Program-made: the position numbers and the translations under genes | The notes under the pieces: generated by a model | Told to the model about the DNA's origin: nothing | Database searches by the model: none | What the model saw: the letters and a program-made list of their open reading frames with translations, nothing else | Part shown: one piece after another, positions 11,856 to 23,109 of the stretch | Layout of the letters: each line of letters opens with the position of its first letter | How positions within the stretch are numbered: the first letter of the stretch is position 1 | Source: Hetaerina americana | Taxonomy: Eukaryota; Arthropoda; Insecta; Odonata; Calopterygidae | NCBI GenBank assembly: GCA_022747635.1 | Contig: JAKTNV010000018.1 | Coordinates: 5,083,813-5,147,812, forward strand | Reading direction: 5' to 3' | Length of the DNA stretch: 64,000 bases

Positions 11856-11859
11856 TTTC

Positions 11860-12130
11860 TTATTTAATGTTGAGAGCAGAGCAGTGTTTTATGGATACAA
11901 GACATGGTCTCTAAGGGAAGAAGATGAACGTGGATAGTGATATTTTGTGGTAATGGCGGGAAAAGAAAATAATAAGTTGGGGAGAGAGGATGACGAATGG
12001 CTGGGATTTAAATGGGGCGGAGCAGGAGAGGAAATGGCCGGGGGGATCAGAAAAAGGCTGAGAAAAAGAATAGGGGAAGTATTGTGAGGCAGCGGTGCAT
12101 TTGAGGAAGGTCGAGGTAGAAGGGAGCACG
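11860..12130 (+). mobile_element. LINE A fragment (C-terminal)
   Basis: Short plus-strand similarity to the RT C-terminal block: VFYGYKTWSLREEDE at about 11886-11930, compared with [15 protein letters not shown] in better copies, followed by a degenerate WREKK...WGERMTN. Everything beyond 12130 is unrecognisable. Confidence 0.5.
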
Positions 12131-13190
12131 TCGGACAAGAGGGGAAGCGGAGACGAGACAAGAGATGTGGGCAGCAGCACACGGGAGAGAAGGCGCCACG
12201 AAGAAACGGAGGGAGAAATATAATGGACCAAAGGAAGAGGACGTTCGCGCAATACGTACAAATAAATAGTCGTTATAAACCGCCCAAAAATTACCTTTAA
12301 GAATACTTTGAATAAAAGTGAATGTGATACATAGTGATGATGATGACCTGCCCGTATTACAGGGCCATCGTCATCTCAGTCATGCGTCTCTATGAGAATT
12401 CATTTGTCATTCTCTGCTAATTTGTTTTTTAGTTAATCCTTTTAGAAATTTCAGATGGGTTTTTAATGAACTATAGGGTCTCATTTGAACGCCTTTCCTT
12501 TCGAATTATCGAGAGAAAAGACGTTCTTATATATCACCTATATTTCCTAGACACAGAATAATGGCGGATAACGAGAAAGAAGAACATTAACGACGGAGGG
12601 TAATGCTCCGTGAAGAATGACAGTGGTAATCGTATTCTTCATGGCTCAGTCGATGTTTTGTGGCGACCTAAATGCTTTCCAAATGTGTGACACTCTTTTC
12701 TAACGCATATATAATGCGTTTTATTTAATACTGCGCGTAACAGTGGACACCCATTTCTGGGGACCATACTAACATAATCACGAAGTAAGAAACTGATTGG
12801 GAGGAAGAAGCGCAGTAGAAGACGCAGTGCAAAGATAGATCAAGGGCTCGCGGAATAATGGTTAGAAAGGGGCCCTATACTGAAATCTGTATAAACTGTC
12901 CCCAGGACACAAGAAAGGAAATCCTCTTCTACTATTAGAGATTATTGTACATAAAATGTTATTCGAAGCATAGGAGATTCCGAAAACCTTTACATAATGC
13001 ATAAAGGAGCAGCGTGGCGAACTAGTGTATTTTGATATAGAAAGGGTGACCTTGGGACCAGGAATACTTTAATGCGCGATAACCACTCAATATTTATGGG
13101 AAATGGAGAAGAAAAACTTTCTATGGGCTCGCTTGTGCCATTTTAAATGGAGGTATTCGACTGTCAGACATGGTTCAATACGGTCGTAAC
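12131..13190. other. dpr intron 1, no recognised feature
   Basis: Nothing coding is recognised. A short imperfect stem with ATGATGACCTG and its near complement lies at about 12337-12375. Confidence 0.5.
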
Positions 13191-13199
13191 AAAGGGAAA

Positions 13200-14080
13200 A
13201 GCAGGTGTAAGGCTGGAGCTAACTAGCTACTAGAAAGCGGCTGTAGAGGGCTATAGGACTAGGAAGATTGATTTCTTTTATGGCAAAGATCGTGGAAAAA
13301 AATAAGGATATACTAGTATGTCAACAAAAAATAAGGAAGAGAGTAAATGAGTTCCTGGTTGAAGATCAGTTTGGGTTTGGAAAGGGGATGCCAAAGCAAT
13401 TTTTAAGTCATGAGTGGAAAGGAGGCTAGGATTTCATGAAGTGGGTGTATGTGTGTTCTCTGTGGATTTTTTGGCATTCGACAGATCAAATACGTTCTAA
13501 TTGAATTCTCTATTCCCCTCGAATAGTGATTTTATTAATGCAATAGCATCGCGCTCGCCTCTCCCCTTCCTAAACCCAAACTGATCACCCCCTAAGTATT
13601 CTTTTGTCCTGCTCTCCATTCTCTTGTTGATGGTCCTGAGAATCACTCTGGCTGCTTACAAAATCAAACTTATTTTTCTGTATTAATCACATACAGCTGT
13701 TTCCCTTCCGAAGAATAGGCAGTAGCACTGATTTGGAAAACTTTTTCAAGCTAATTCCTCCCTCGAAATTTCTATGAATCAGTCCATTCACTCTTCCTTC
13801 TAAGTTTTCCTAAACCATTGAGGAGTTCTGCGGAAGTTTCGTGCATCCGCAGACCCCATTTGTTCCCTTAATGCTTTTTCTACCAGGCTATAAAAATAAT
13901 GCCCGCTCTCATCATCCTCTATATATGTTATTTCTATGTCTCCAGCTGTTTTTCCATGCAGATCCGCCCATAAACTACTCTGTCCAATAGATACGCGAAC
14001 TGGGGCCATAGAAACTTTATTTTGCAAAATTGAGTCCTTATCGATTTTTACCCCTTCTAAGTACTCTCCATTCGTTGCTA
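13200..14080. mobile_element. Two LINE A fragments joined head to head
   Basis: At 13200-13485 the plus strand encodes RT pieces (NEFLVEDQFGFGKG near 13350 and VDFLAFDRSN near 13465). From about 13488 the minus strand takes over, reading back through FGFRKGRGERDAIA and IILRTINKR-like sequence to an upstream linker at 13800-14027 (SLVEKALREQMGSADARNFR). The orientation switches within the same conserved RT region (the FDR block), so the two halves are an inverted pair. All frames are broken. Confidence 0.65.
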
Positions 14081-14345
14081 TGCATTTATTTTATCTTCTT
14101 TTTCCCTGTTTAAAGCATCCTTGGAAGTCCTCCTTAATAGTTTTAGTTTTTTCGTCGTTTCTTACTTTATTGTGTCCACATCTTCCCAATTATGTCCCCT
14201 CATCACATTTTTTGCATTTTGGGGGAATAGGAAAAAGTCACAGGGGGCGATATCTAGCAAATTAGGAGGATAATCAAAGATGGTGTTTGAATTTTTGCCA
14301 GAAACTGATACTCAAACTATCAAATGCTACTCCTCAGTGACATAT

Positions 14346-15279
14346 ATGAGGGTAGGCTGAAAACTAGTGCACACAAACTAAATTACCTTCAGAAGCACTC
14401 ATGGTATAGCATGTGGAAGAAACATTCCCCTTTAACATGCATGCACAGATTTGAGGTCGTTTCATTCACCCAGTGTATTACAAGAAGCGGAAGTATGGAG
14501 ACGTGTCCTAGTGCTATGTCGACGCGAGTTAAACAGCGTGCTGTTATCGAATTTTTAACTATTGAAAAAGTGACTCCTACTGACATTCATCGTCTTTTAA
14601 AGGCCGTTTATGCTGACGATGCTGTTGATAAATCTACTGTAAATCGATGGGTAGTAAAATTTCGTGGTTGCGAGCTTGGAAATACCATAATTGTTGATTA
14701 AACTTCTTTTGACTGCGCTTTCGGATGCTCCCTGAGTTTATGTGACCGATTTTCTGAAACTAGGGGCAACGGTAAATTCTTCTCAGTATCACTACCTACC
14801 TCCGACGTCGAGTTTGTCGTGTTAAAGGCAGCCTGGCGCTAATGATCTTGCAACATGACAACGCTCGTCCACACACCCCACACCCCGCAACTGGAGAGGC
14901 TCTGCGAAACCTGAAATTTGAATCGATTCCACACCCTCCTTATTCCCCCGATCTTGCGCCTTGCGACTTTAATTTTTTTCCTAAACTCAAAGTGTCACCT
15001 CGAGGGTAATCATTACACCTCGGGTGATGAGGTGAAGACAGCTGTCAAGACCTGGATTCGAGAAAAGTCGGAAGAGTTTTTCATTGACGGAATGAAAAAA
15101 CTTGTTACACGTTAGGAGAAATGTGTTAGCCTTAACACTGACTATGTTGAAAAGTAAATAAATAATTTTAAAACTTAAGAATTTTTCTTTGATATACTTT
15201 TTGCCCGAGCTTGCTCTTTGCTTTTGTTTGTTGTCTCCAAGCATAAGTGCATTAGTTTTCAGCCTACCTTCGTGCATTT
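14346..15279 (+). mobile_element. mariner element with internal deletion
   Basis: Inverted ends: left GAGGGTAGGCTGAAAACTAG, right (reversed) GAAGGTAGGCTGAAAACTAA, both followed by TGCAC. Plus-strand coding starts with a mariner-type DNA-binding segment, STRVKQRAVIEFLTIEKVTP and DIHRLLKAVYADDAVDKSTV (about 14518-14640), then breaks. Later blocks are HPPYSPDLAP-like sequence near 14930 and WIREKSEEFFIDGMKKLVTR at 15051-15112. The distance between the two conserved ends is too short for a full transposase, so the first catalytic region is deleted. It belongs to the same broad group as the element at 56777-57529 but has different ends. Confidence 0.8.
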
Positions 15280-16250
15280 GCACATAATTTATTGTATTCC
15301 GTGTCTATCACTTCATACCCTTTGTTACTGTTGGCATGTTGACCTAAGTAATGTTCAAGTTCGTTGCTTCAACTTTTACTTCCAGGGAAAATAATTCTAT
15401 AATCTACCACCTCTATTTATTATAATGCCGACCCTTTTTGATATGCTGATGCTGACGATATTAGACAGCTTGCGGATATCGGTTTTTCAAATTTCGACAG
15501 TGTAAACATCGATGTCCAGATCACGCGTTAGTGTGTGTTAGGTCATATTAATCCCATAGAAGAAAGGTATCAATAAGGAAAATACAGGGATTACAGGCCG
15601 ATGTGTGACGCCAGAAGGTATTTAGAAAAGGTGAATCGCACTAAACAACTGCAACTTTTTGTGTGCTTTATTTTGAAATCAGAGGAAGGAAAGGCGACGC
15701 TAAGAGCACAAAAGAGGAGGATGCAGTTATAAAATCTGACGTGCTTCAAGGAAGTGCAAAAGTTTGCTAATTATCTTAGGAATGCACACGTCATTCTAGT
15801 TGGTTCAGAATGCCAAGAAATTTTTAGAGAACAAACTGTCGCTAGATTATAATAGCCCGATAAAGAAAGAGGAATAGAACAATGTACTGACAAGTCGCAT
15901 TACTTATTTCTCCCTTACCAATCCAGCGATCATATAAACTTATGTACTGACAAGTCGAATTACTTATTTCTCCCTTACCAATCCAGCGATCATATAAACT
16001 TAGAGGTTAGCTTTTCCTTCAATATATCGAGGACGTTGATATAATTTATAATTTAAAAAAAGCATAAAAATGAATAATTTATATGCATTCCATTAAATAC
16101 TGGCGGAATGGCTCCGATTTTAGGTTGGCGCCATCAATGTAGTCACGGCTAATTGTGTCATATGCTGCACTGTTTAGAATTCACTGGATTAAAAACAAGT
16201 CTTTGTGTTGTCATATATTTTATTCCGAGGTGATTAATGAGAGACCCATG
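15280..16250. other. dpr intron 1, unrecognised, with a 60-bp tandem duplication
   Basis: Bases 15882-15941 are repeated at 15942-16001 with a single visible mismatch (GTCGCAT against GTCGAAT). Otherwise nothing was recognised in this stretch. Confidence 0.75.
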
Positions 16251-16640
16251 GAGCATCAAATTAAATTAACGAGCAAGATGCAAAAGAGGAAAGAGTTTCC
16301 GTAGTGGTAGTTAGCTGCTGTAGTGTTAGTGATTTCAATGTTCCCTCTGTAGATTGGATCACTAAGGTTTATAAATCCGGTGGTAGACACTAAGGTCTAA
16401 TACCAATGATCTATTAACTAAAATATAAAGAGCTATACTAGCAGTGCGAGTCACTCACTGGATACGTAGACATTGAATTTCCTGCATCAGTTAGTTTCCT
16501 CGCCAACTAGAGGAAAGAACATTCCCCATTTACTAGGAGCAATAATGCCTGAAAAAGTCTTAGAGGTCGGCATTACTGAGGGTAACCACAAAGTAGTAAA
16601 CGCTGACTTAGATTAAATAGACAAAACTTAGCAAATTACG
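16250..16640 (+). mobile_element. CR1/jockey-like LINE endonuclease fragment
   Basis: The plus strand encodes VSDFNVPSVDW at about 16325-16357, matching the GDFN.PS.DW motif of LINE endonucleases with the glycine replaced. Downstream similarity is weak and broken by stops. A related fragment is at 18600-19170. Confidence 0.5.
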
Positions 16641-17468
16641 TATGTGACTGGTTAGAGATTCTAGTTATGTTGACGTTAAAATTGTCTAAAACCTATTGTG
16701 TACCATTTTCATTGAGGTTGGAAGAAATCAAATATTTGAGAAGAGGATTGTTTTTAATGGAAGTCGCTCCTATTAATGGTAATTCCGCTGCTGCCGAACA
16801 AGAGATCGTGCACACAGGAAATGACCCCCTCAGACTTGACTTCCGGACCCTGGGCCCTTCCACTTTTGTCCATCTTGAGCTGTAATCGAAACAAGCGAAG
16901 TCTGGTCTGCCCGACCAAAATGAATAACAATTCGACCATCGCATGGCAGAAGCGGAGCATGTCGTTAATTTTGTGACATGAGAAAACAAAACTGGCAAAA
17001 ATAAAGAACAAAATCTGAAAAAGGCCGCAAAATAATTCAGCATTACCTTGACTTAGAAACAAGAGAGTGAAATAAATAAGTCAAGTGGAGCATGTAATGC
17101 TATGCTATATAATCTGCAAGATTCCGAGGAACAAGAACTCTTCTGCCTGATGATTGCCCAGGGACTTGTAATGGAAGAGTTATTAACATTGCACTGTGCA
17201 TTGCGTGTGGAAATGTTTGCATTTCGCGGCATTAATATCACCTCTTCCTCAATGGTATCACAAGTCAATGGATACAGACATTACGTCCACTAATATAAAT
17301 TTGAATGTTTTGGGTCCACGACAGATGCTCGGGAATGGTCCATCAGAAGGGGAATCCTAAGAACTGTGTATCCTATAATTTAAAAAGAATAACCCATGTG
17401 ATGCACTATCCAGCAGTACTTTTAAGATTAATTTTTTTGGGACCATGGTAATTAATTGTAGCTGAAAC
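16641..17468. other. dpr intron 1, unrecognised
   Basis: Open frames of 60-116 codons occur on both strands (for example 17043-16693 minus), but none matches a family I know. Their position beside the gypsy fragment allows decayed retroelement sequence; this is inference only. Confidence 0.4.
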
Positions 17469-17880
17469 CTACTGAGGCTGTTCCGCACGGCAGTCACATG
17501 TGGCTGACTGGATTTGGAAGATGGGCAAGGAACTCTGCAGGAAGCCGCAGAGACTGCCCATTAACCACCGCCGGTGTAGCCTTGAAGTCCCCTTTCCAAA
17601 TAGAACATGAGCCTGAGAGAGCTGCTGGAAGACTGTCCGCCCACTGTTGCCTACCATGATACCTAATTGCTGCCTTCAGTCTATTGGCAGTCAAAGCATT
17701 GCATTGATACCATTGGCTTCCGGGCGATAAGCTAAGGTCCTGTTGTGGCTAACCCCGGTGAGCTTCCTCAGCTGGCGGAAGAGGATACTTAGGAGTGTGC
17801 CGTCCCTGTTTCTGGTAATTCGGTCCACGGAGGTCAATAAATGACGGAAATCTCGGCTGCTGGGAAGTGGCAACACCTAA
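17469..17880 (-). pseudogene. gypsy-type LTR retrotransposon integrase fragment
   Basis: Minus-strand reading gives FRHLLTSVDRITRN, then LFRQLRKLTGVSHNRTLAYR and PEANGIN, followed in another frame by NRLKAAIRYHGRQQWADSLP and WKGDFKATPAVVNGQSLRLP. These follow the order of the integrase core in insect gypsy elements (VDR.TR, TG..H.RT.AYHP.ANG, LKAA..., DLKATPAE). Part of the core between VDR and LFRQL is missing, and there are stops. No LTR, gag or envelope-like frame was seen nearby. Confidence 0.75.
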
Positions 17881-18599
17881 TCAATGTGGCGATGGCTGAA
17901 TTTGGCATCAGCCATGGGAAAATTGCCAGCAAGTGATGAGTGGCATGACGTATCTCCTTGCTTTTCTGATGTTAAATTCAGGAGCGGGCCCATTTGTGGC
18001 AGCATCAATGCAAAGCGCTCGGATCCCTGTGTGAGAAAGGTCGGGGATGGAAGCAAATTCTTGCTTTAACAGACTAAATCCAAGTACTAAAGCAATCCAC
18101 GAAAACACGTTATCCAGGATGCATGAATAACCTCTGGCGCGGCCAACGAGTGTATTGTGCCAGAACGAAAAAGTAAAAAGTACTTTACTTTTACGTCTGC
18201 TTATTCCAGGTATTGTAAGCCAACCTGAAATTGTCAACATACCATTGAGATATGAAATGGGAGTATGCAAATTTACTGCCGAGAGTAAGATTTGAAGAAT
18301 TCCATTCATTTCTTTAAAATTGGTCGTTTTCGTATCTACTACGGTCAAGCTGGGTAAATGAAACGGACGCTAATGTAACATGTAACACGTGAATGAAGAT
18401 ATTTTGCTGATAGTGATCATTTCAACATAAAATTAAGCGTCATCGAAACGAGGATAATTTTTCTAGATAAAGGCTGAGATAATTCCAGTTGATGGTTTGG
18501 AAAGCGTTTAGTGCTCAATTGAACGTCCTCAATCCAAAGGAATTTATGTATGAGCATATTATAGACCGCCAGTTGGTAGAGAAAATTCAATGCCAGCAT
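17881..18599. other. dpr intron 1, unrecognised
   Basis: A minus-strand open frame of 146 codons (18348-17908) has no domain that I recognise. It adjoins the gypsy integrase on the same strand, upstream of it, so it may be decayed pol sequence; I cannot show this. Confidence 0.35.
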
Positions 18600-19170
18600 T
18601 ATATCAGCAAATCTAAGGTTTCTTATTCCAACACTAAGATCGCGACGTTATAACCGTCGGAGATTTAAATGTCCTCTCTATTGACTGGAGCACATATAGT
18701 TTTAAAACGAGGGGTTAAGGCAAAGATATCTACAAATTGCTATTGAATTCTTTTACACTGAGCTAAATGAATCAAATTATTTCTTCACCAAATAGGGGTG
18801 ATAATATTGCTGATTTATTAGCAACGAATATTAACGAAAAAGTCTTAACTATAGAAACCATTCAATGAATTAGTAGCCATAGGGCAGTAAATGCTATGTT
18901 CTCGCTAAATGGGCTCCGAAATAAAAAAGCCTAAAAGCAAAATTTATCTGTTTAAAGATGGGGACTAAAATGACCTAAAGTGGGTGCTACGGAATGAATG
19001 AGGTAGTTTTAAGAATTATAGCAATCATAAAATTACTGAGGATACATGGAATCACTTCATTGAGATCACACGCTCAGCTGTCAAGTTCATTCCAAGTAAA
19101 TTCATAAAAGATAACACGGAATGTAAATGGTACCATGCGGATGTTAGAAAAACATTATGACGTCAAAAGC
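18600..19170 (+). mobile_element. CR1/jockey-like LINE endonuclease fragment
   Basis: Plus-strand reading contains VITVGDLNVLSIDWS at about 18646-18690, then weak matches to the rest of the endonuclease (SPNRGDNIADLLATN near 18790-18835, and a SSHRAV block near 18875 in place of SDH). It has several stops. It is related to the fragment at 16250-16640. Confidence 0.6.
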
Positions 19171-19394
19171 TACTCATATAATTAATAAGTAATAATACAA
19201 TGCATCTAACAATTGATATTTAGATGAGATAGTTATCATGAGAAACTAGGCACAGGCTAACTTACTATTATTATATATATACCCATTGTTAGCCAACAAC
19301 TTCGAAGAAAACATTTGAGTTCGTTTGTCATACGATCACATTTGTGTAAAACAACGAATTACAATGCAAATAAACGTTGTTAAATCAAAAGTAT

Positions 19395-19545
19395 GGAGTT
19401 ATGATGAAACAATTTCAGAGTGTAAAAATCATTTGCCTTGACCCGGTTAAAGCGAACGACTTTTAAAATCTGGAATCGTTGCATTGTAGCGGATGACCCC
19501 GTAAGAATTTACAGTCGCAGTATCTCCCGCAGTTTCTTGGAACTA
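19395..19545. repeat. tRNA-derived repeat, short inverted form
   Basis: Left end CAATTTCAGAGTGTAAAAAT with ...GCCTTGACC is the minus-strand 3' portion of the family. After a deletion of almost all tRNA-like sequence, the plus-strand tail follows (AATCGTTGCATTG, then CAGTCGCAGTATCTCCCGCA). Same minus-then-plus order as at 8401-8975 and 37000-37320. Confidence 0.6.
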
Positions 19546-19930
19546 AAAAGTTATTTCTCAATAACATGAAAGAGCACTTTTAGACAGTGACAAAAACATG
19601 TTTTAGTAAACGTGGTCAGTTATCGGTGCTAACGGCTGCTTCAAAACATTTCTGCTACATTTCCGTAAATAACGAAATGCTATAAAATACTTTAATTTTC
19701 GTCAGACGCGTAATATCCTTGATAATATCGTCGAGGAGAAAAGTAGACGAGCTTCGGCCGCCATCATTGTCTAGGGTGCAGAACTCGTTAGGCGACACTA
19801 CTACATATTTGCAGGGGCAGCAACACTCTAGCCAATAAATAGCTACTAAGAATAGTGTGTGTAGGTGGTCCAATAGCCTAATTTGACATAAAATACTGAC
19901 GTGGTGGTACTTCTGAATGTGGGCCTTCAT
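19546..19930. other. dpr intron 1, unrecognised
   Basis: Nothing recognised on either strand. Confidence 0.5.
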
Positions 19931-19934
19931 TCTG

Positions 19935-20345
19935 TGGTGATGAAACGGTAAGCGAAAGATTAAAGGAGCAAGGCGTGACCGCTTTTAATAGACTTACCAG
20001 TGAAAAGAAAACGCTAGAGTAAAATTGAATCTAGATGTTTATATGGCTCGGAAACATGGCTGTTTAGGCTAGAGAATAAGCTTTAATTGGAGGTATTTGA
20101 TATTAAGGTGTGGAGAAGTAGGAAAATAAAGTGGACAGAAATAAAACTAATGAGGAAGTTCTGGGTATGGTAGGGGAAGAGATTGGGAGGGCGTTGGGAG
20201 AAATTCGGATGAGGCAGGTCAATTTGATGCAAAAAGAGTGGAAGGGAAATGATTGGGGTCTTTAAAATTGTAATTCTAAATCGGCCTACGTCCCCGCAAT
20301 ATGTGGCAAGCCGTCGCAAGGGCGTGTGGCGGAGGATGTGAGGGC
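19935..20345 (+). mobile_element. LINE A 3' fragment abutting a CR1-like tail
   Basis: Plus strand 19935-20280 carries the LINE A C-terminal region, with NKTNEEVLGMVGEEIG near 20139-20190 in a broken frame. From about 20290 a GC-rich motif (GCAAGCCGTCGCAAGGGCGT) matches the 3' end of the CR1-like copy at 52276-53509, lying in the same plus-strand reading as there, and so belongs to a minus-strand element. Confidence 0.6.
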
Positions 20346-21158
20346 ACCAGCCATGTATGCAGATCTATCAGATCATATTTGAAGGTATGTTGGCTAATGA
20401 ACAAAAACACTCGTGTTCTCACTCACATACGTCCCTATATACATTCATCAACCAATAATTTGGGGTTTTAACTAAATTATTAAATTTTATTTCTTAATAT
20501 ATTATATTCGGGTGTCCCGAACAGTGTATCGTACAAGGAAAGAATGAGTGTTCTGTATCTGCCCGCGACGGCGGAGTCCATATCTCTTCTATTCTGGCGG
20601 TCGAATCAACCGATATAATTTAGTCCCATGATAATGCCTCCATGTCATAACCTTTGGTAGTTGTAGCATGATATCCAGACAGAGTAATATGGAATTACTA
20701 AGGCAAAAAACTGTGTGCATCCAAGCTGTATGATTTGCCTGGTACTCCTGGGAACCCACGGGGAAAAAGAACATCGCTTAATGTACTGGGTGAATTTTCA
20801 TGCACAATTGCATTTAAAGTATTGAGTAAAATCTACGCTCACCAATCAAATCAAACTTCAGGTTGATAAGGTGTTTCAAACTATTAAATACCTTCATCCT
20901 CAATCTAACAAGAACTGAGGAGAAGAGAACCAGTTGATGGTTGTGCCTCTGAACAGTGGTTTGTGAGCCAATGTCCAAGAGACTGACTGACAAAAAGAAT
21001 TTAAGACGAAGATCATTCCTCGTATTAGAGGTTTATCAATTTAAAGAGTTGATGAGATGGTTTTTAAATAAATGTACTCCAAAATGTGAAATATCTCGCT
21101 AAAATTTTTGTTTAAAAGAATCGGAAAAAAGAATTATTTTAGATATTGCTGCAATACC
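20346..21158. other. dpr intron 1, unrecognised
   Basis: No gene or repeat recognised. Confidence 0.5.
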
Positions 21159-21409
21159 TCAAATAACTTCAAATATTTCCCTTGAGAGAGTCGATACACT
21201 TTTTCCAGCGGCTTTTCTATGACCTGAAGGCGCCCTGGCAGGCGGATTCCGGATAAGGGTACTCTTAAGGGTACGCGTGCAAGCTTCTTTGACGGCACTT
21301 AGGCACTGTGGTGATGTCCTTTGAGGGAGGATTTCACTTGTGGAAATAGGGAATAGTCTGCTGGTGCCAAGTTGGGACTGTAAGGGAGTTTGGGAATCGT
21401 CACGATGCC
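21159..21409 (-). pseudogene. mariner transposase C-terminal remnant
   Basis: Minus-strand translation has LQSQLGTSRLFPI and VKEACTRTLKS. The DNA closely follows the remnant at 3420-3740 in opposite orientation. It directly precedes the CR1-like LINE, which may have inserted into it. Confidence 0.55.
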
Positions 21410-21925
21410 ATGGCACCGGTAATGTACTGTTTACGAAGTAGCTCCCGTAAAAATAATATTGTAACTAATATTAAGTGTGGAAAATGTCGTACGAATGTTA
21501 CAATTGGTATAATTTGCCGTCTTTGTGGTGATTGGTATCACCACAAATGTACAGAATTGGATCCAAAAGCTACATTTCCTGAAGCGTGGTATTGCAGTGA
21601 TAGGTGTAAACAAAGCCACGTTGATGAACAAAATCCTGAGTGCGCGTCTCTCGTCTCGGAAATTGATCTCGAGACATTGAGAAATGAATTGCTTGTGATA
21701 AAGTCAATTAACAATGAATTGGTGAAAGAAAATGTGAATTTAACTCAAAGGCTAAATGAGCTCGAGTGTATTATTAGTGGATCTATATCTGGTGCATACA
21801 GTGCGCGCTCAAACGATTCAACTACAAAGCCTGCATGGACTACCGCGAAAACTAAAGCGGCGACGAAAAATAATTCCAAACAATCGTCAGCAGTATTTCT
21901 CTTCAAAATAAATTCCAGCTTCTAA
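21410..21925 (+). CDS. LINE ORF1 N-terminal part: PHD-type zinc finger and coiled coil
   Basis: The 171-codon frame begins at ATG 21410. A zinc-finger-like pattern spans about residues 23-65: CGKC, CRLC, WYHHKC and WYCSDRC, giving CxxC...CxxC...HxxC...CxxxC, as in PHD fingers. It is followed by a leucine-rich heptad-like stretch (residues about 80-125, LRNELLVIKSINNELVKE), fit for a coiled coil. In CR1-group ORF1 proteins such parts are thought to act in RNP formation. The frame ends by an apparent frameshift before the SGNH-like domain at 22003. Confidence 0.75.
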   Translation: MAPVMYCLRSSSRKNNIVTNIKCGKCRTNVTIGIICRLCGDWYHHKCTELDPKATFPEAWYCSDRCKQSHVDEQNPECASLVSEIDLETLRNELLVIKSINNELVKENVNLTQRLNELECIISGSISGAYSARSNDSTTKPAWTTAKTKAATKNNSKQSSAVFLFKINSSF

Positions 21926-22002
21926 GTGACGAATTTGGAACTGATTTTCTAAGTACTGCTGATCACTCCGAAGAGGGATTTCTTCTTCCGACTGCACATC
22001 AC

Positions 22003-22629
22003 GTGAAACTCAAACCGAGAGCTTCTGGGACAAGGAAGAGGCCCGCGACAAAAAGGAAGGTATCTATTTACTCCGACAGTCACGGTCGAGGTATAGCGGG
22101 TATGCTAAATGGCATTAATGGATACCAAAATTTGTGTTTTTATGGTTCGGTGAAACCAGGAGCTGAATTTAAAGATGTGGTTAATGGGTGTGAGAATATT
22201 GGTGGACAACTTACTGGAAGTGATTTCATGGTTTTACTAGGGGGAACAATTGATATCTATCATAACAAATCCAACTGTGTAATTGAAACCTTGAAGCAAT
22301 TGCTTCCAAAGTTGTCACACACGAATGTAATTGTCTGCCATTTACCATATCGGTACGACTTGCCGAAAACTTCTTGTGTAAATATAGAAATAGAAAAGGT
22401 AAATGCACTGATCTCTAAAATTTGCCAAAGTTTTAAAAATGTATGGATCCTTAGCAGTGGTAAACTTGATCACAGGTTCCATACAACTCATGGTTTACAC
22501 TTAAACAAGAAGGGAAAACGTTTTGTTTCCAATGAAATAATTAAGGTTTTGACAAAAGTAATACCTATTGCAAGCTCCTACTCTGCATGTGTTGGCGCTA
22601 GACCTGAATCAAACTCTGTGTCTATTTGA
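22003..22629 (+). CDS. LINE ORF1 C-terminal part: SGNH/GDSL esterase-like domain
   Basis: The 208-codon frame has KVSIYSDSHGRGIAGML (block I, putative nucleophile Ser in SDSHGR), FMVLLGGTIDIYHN (block III, where the usual Asn of GGTND is Ile) and THGLHLNKKGKRF (block V, catalytic-type His retained, the Asp position reading Thr). The hydrolase triad is thus incomplete in this copy. It ends in a single TGA at 22627-22629. The same frame stays open directly into the endonuclease, so the stop is either the natural ORF1 end or a later mutation. Confidence 0.75.
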   Translation: MKLKPRASGTRKRPATKRKVSIYSDSHGRGIAGMLNGINGYQNLCFYGSVKPGAEFKDVVNGCENIGGQLTGSDFMVLLGGTIDIYHNKSNCVIETLKQLLPKLSHTNVIVCHLPYRYDLPKTSCVNIEIEKVNALISKICQSFKNVWILSSGKLDHRFHTTHGLHLNKKGKRFVSNEIIKVLTKVIPIASSYSACVGARPESNSVSI

Positions 22630-23109
22630 CTAAACAAGAAGCTCAATGTACTCCATCAAAATATTCAATGTGTCAGAAATACGGTGTTTGAATTGGAAGC
22701 AATCTTATCCACATTAGAAACCAATATTGATGTGATATGCTTATCTGAACATTGGTTATCTAAGACAGAAAGTGAGCATTTTTGTCTAGCTTATTATAAT
22801 CTAGTTATTCTTTATTGCAGAACACATTGCAAAAATGGAGGTACAGCTATTCTTGTCAGAAATAATATTAAAGCCAAAACACAATCCTTTACTTCATTTC
22901 TAAATGAGGAAAAAAACTTTGAGCATTCTGTAGTTGAAATCTATCTTCCCAATGGTAGTATTTTTATAGTTTGTTTCTATAGATCTACAAGCGGCCTTGA
23001 AGATATATTCTTAAATAAATTAGATACTCTTATTGGGTTACTTAAAAACAAAAAGAAACCAGTTTTAATATGTGGTGATTTTAATACGAGTACTATATAT
23101 ATTTCTTGA
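22630..23109 (+). pseudogene. LINE endonuclease, first part
   Basis: Reads LNVLHQNIQCVRN, DVICLSEHWLSK (catalytic-type Glu), GGTAILVRNNIKA, FIVCFYRS and PVLICGDFNTS (GDFN). These are the ordered motifs of an apurinic-type LINE endonuclease. A frameshift and stop near 23106-23109 break the frame just after GDFN. Confidence 0.8.

Noticed and set aside
17469..17880. Possible endogenous retrovirus because of the gypsy-type integrase
   Set aside because: Only a broken integrase piece is present; no LTR, gag or envelope-like frame was seen.
17908..18348. 146-codon minus-strand ORF as a host gene
   Set aside because: No recognisable domain, and it adjoins a gypsy fragment; kept only as an unassigned observation.
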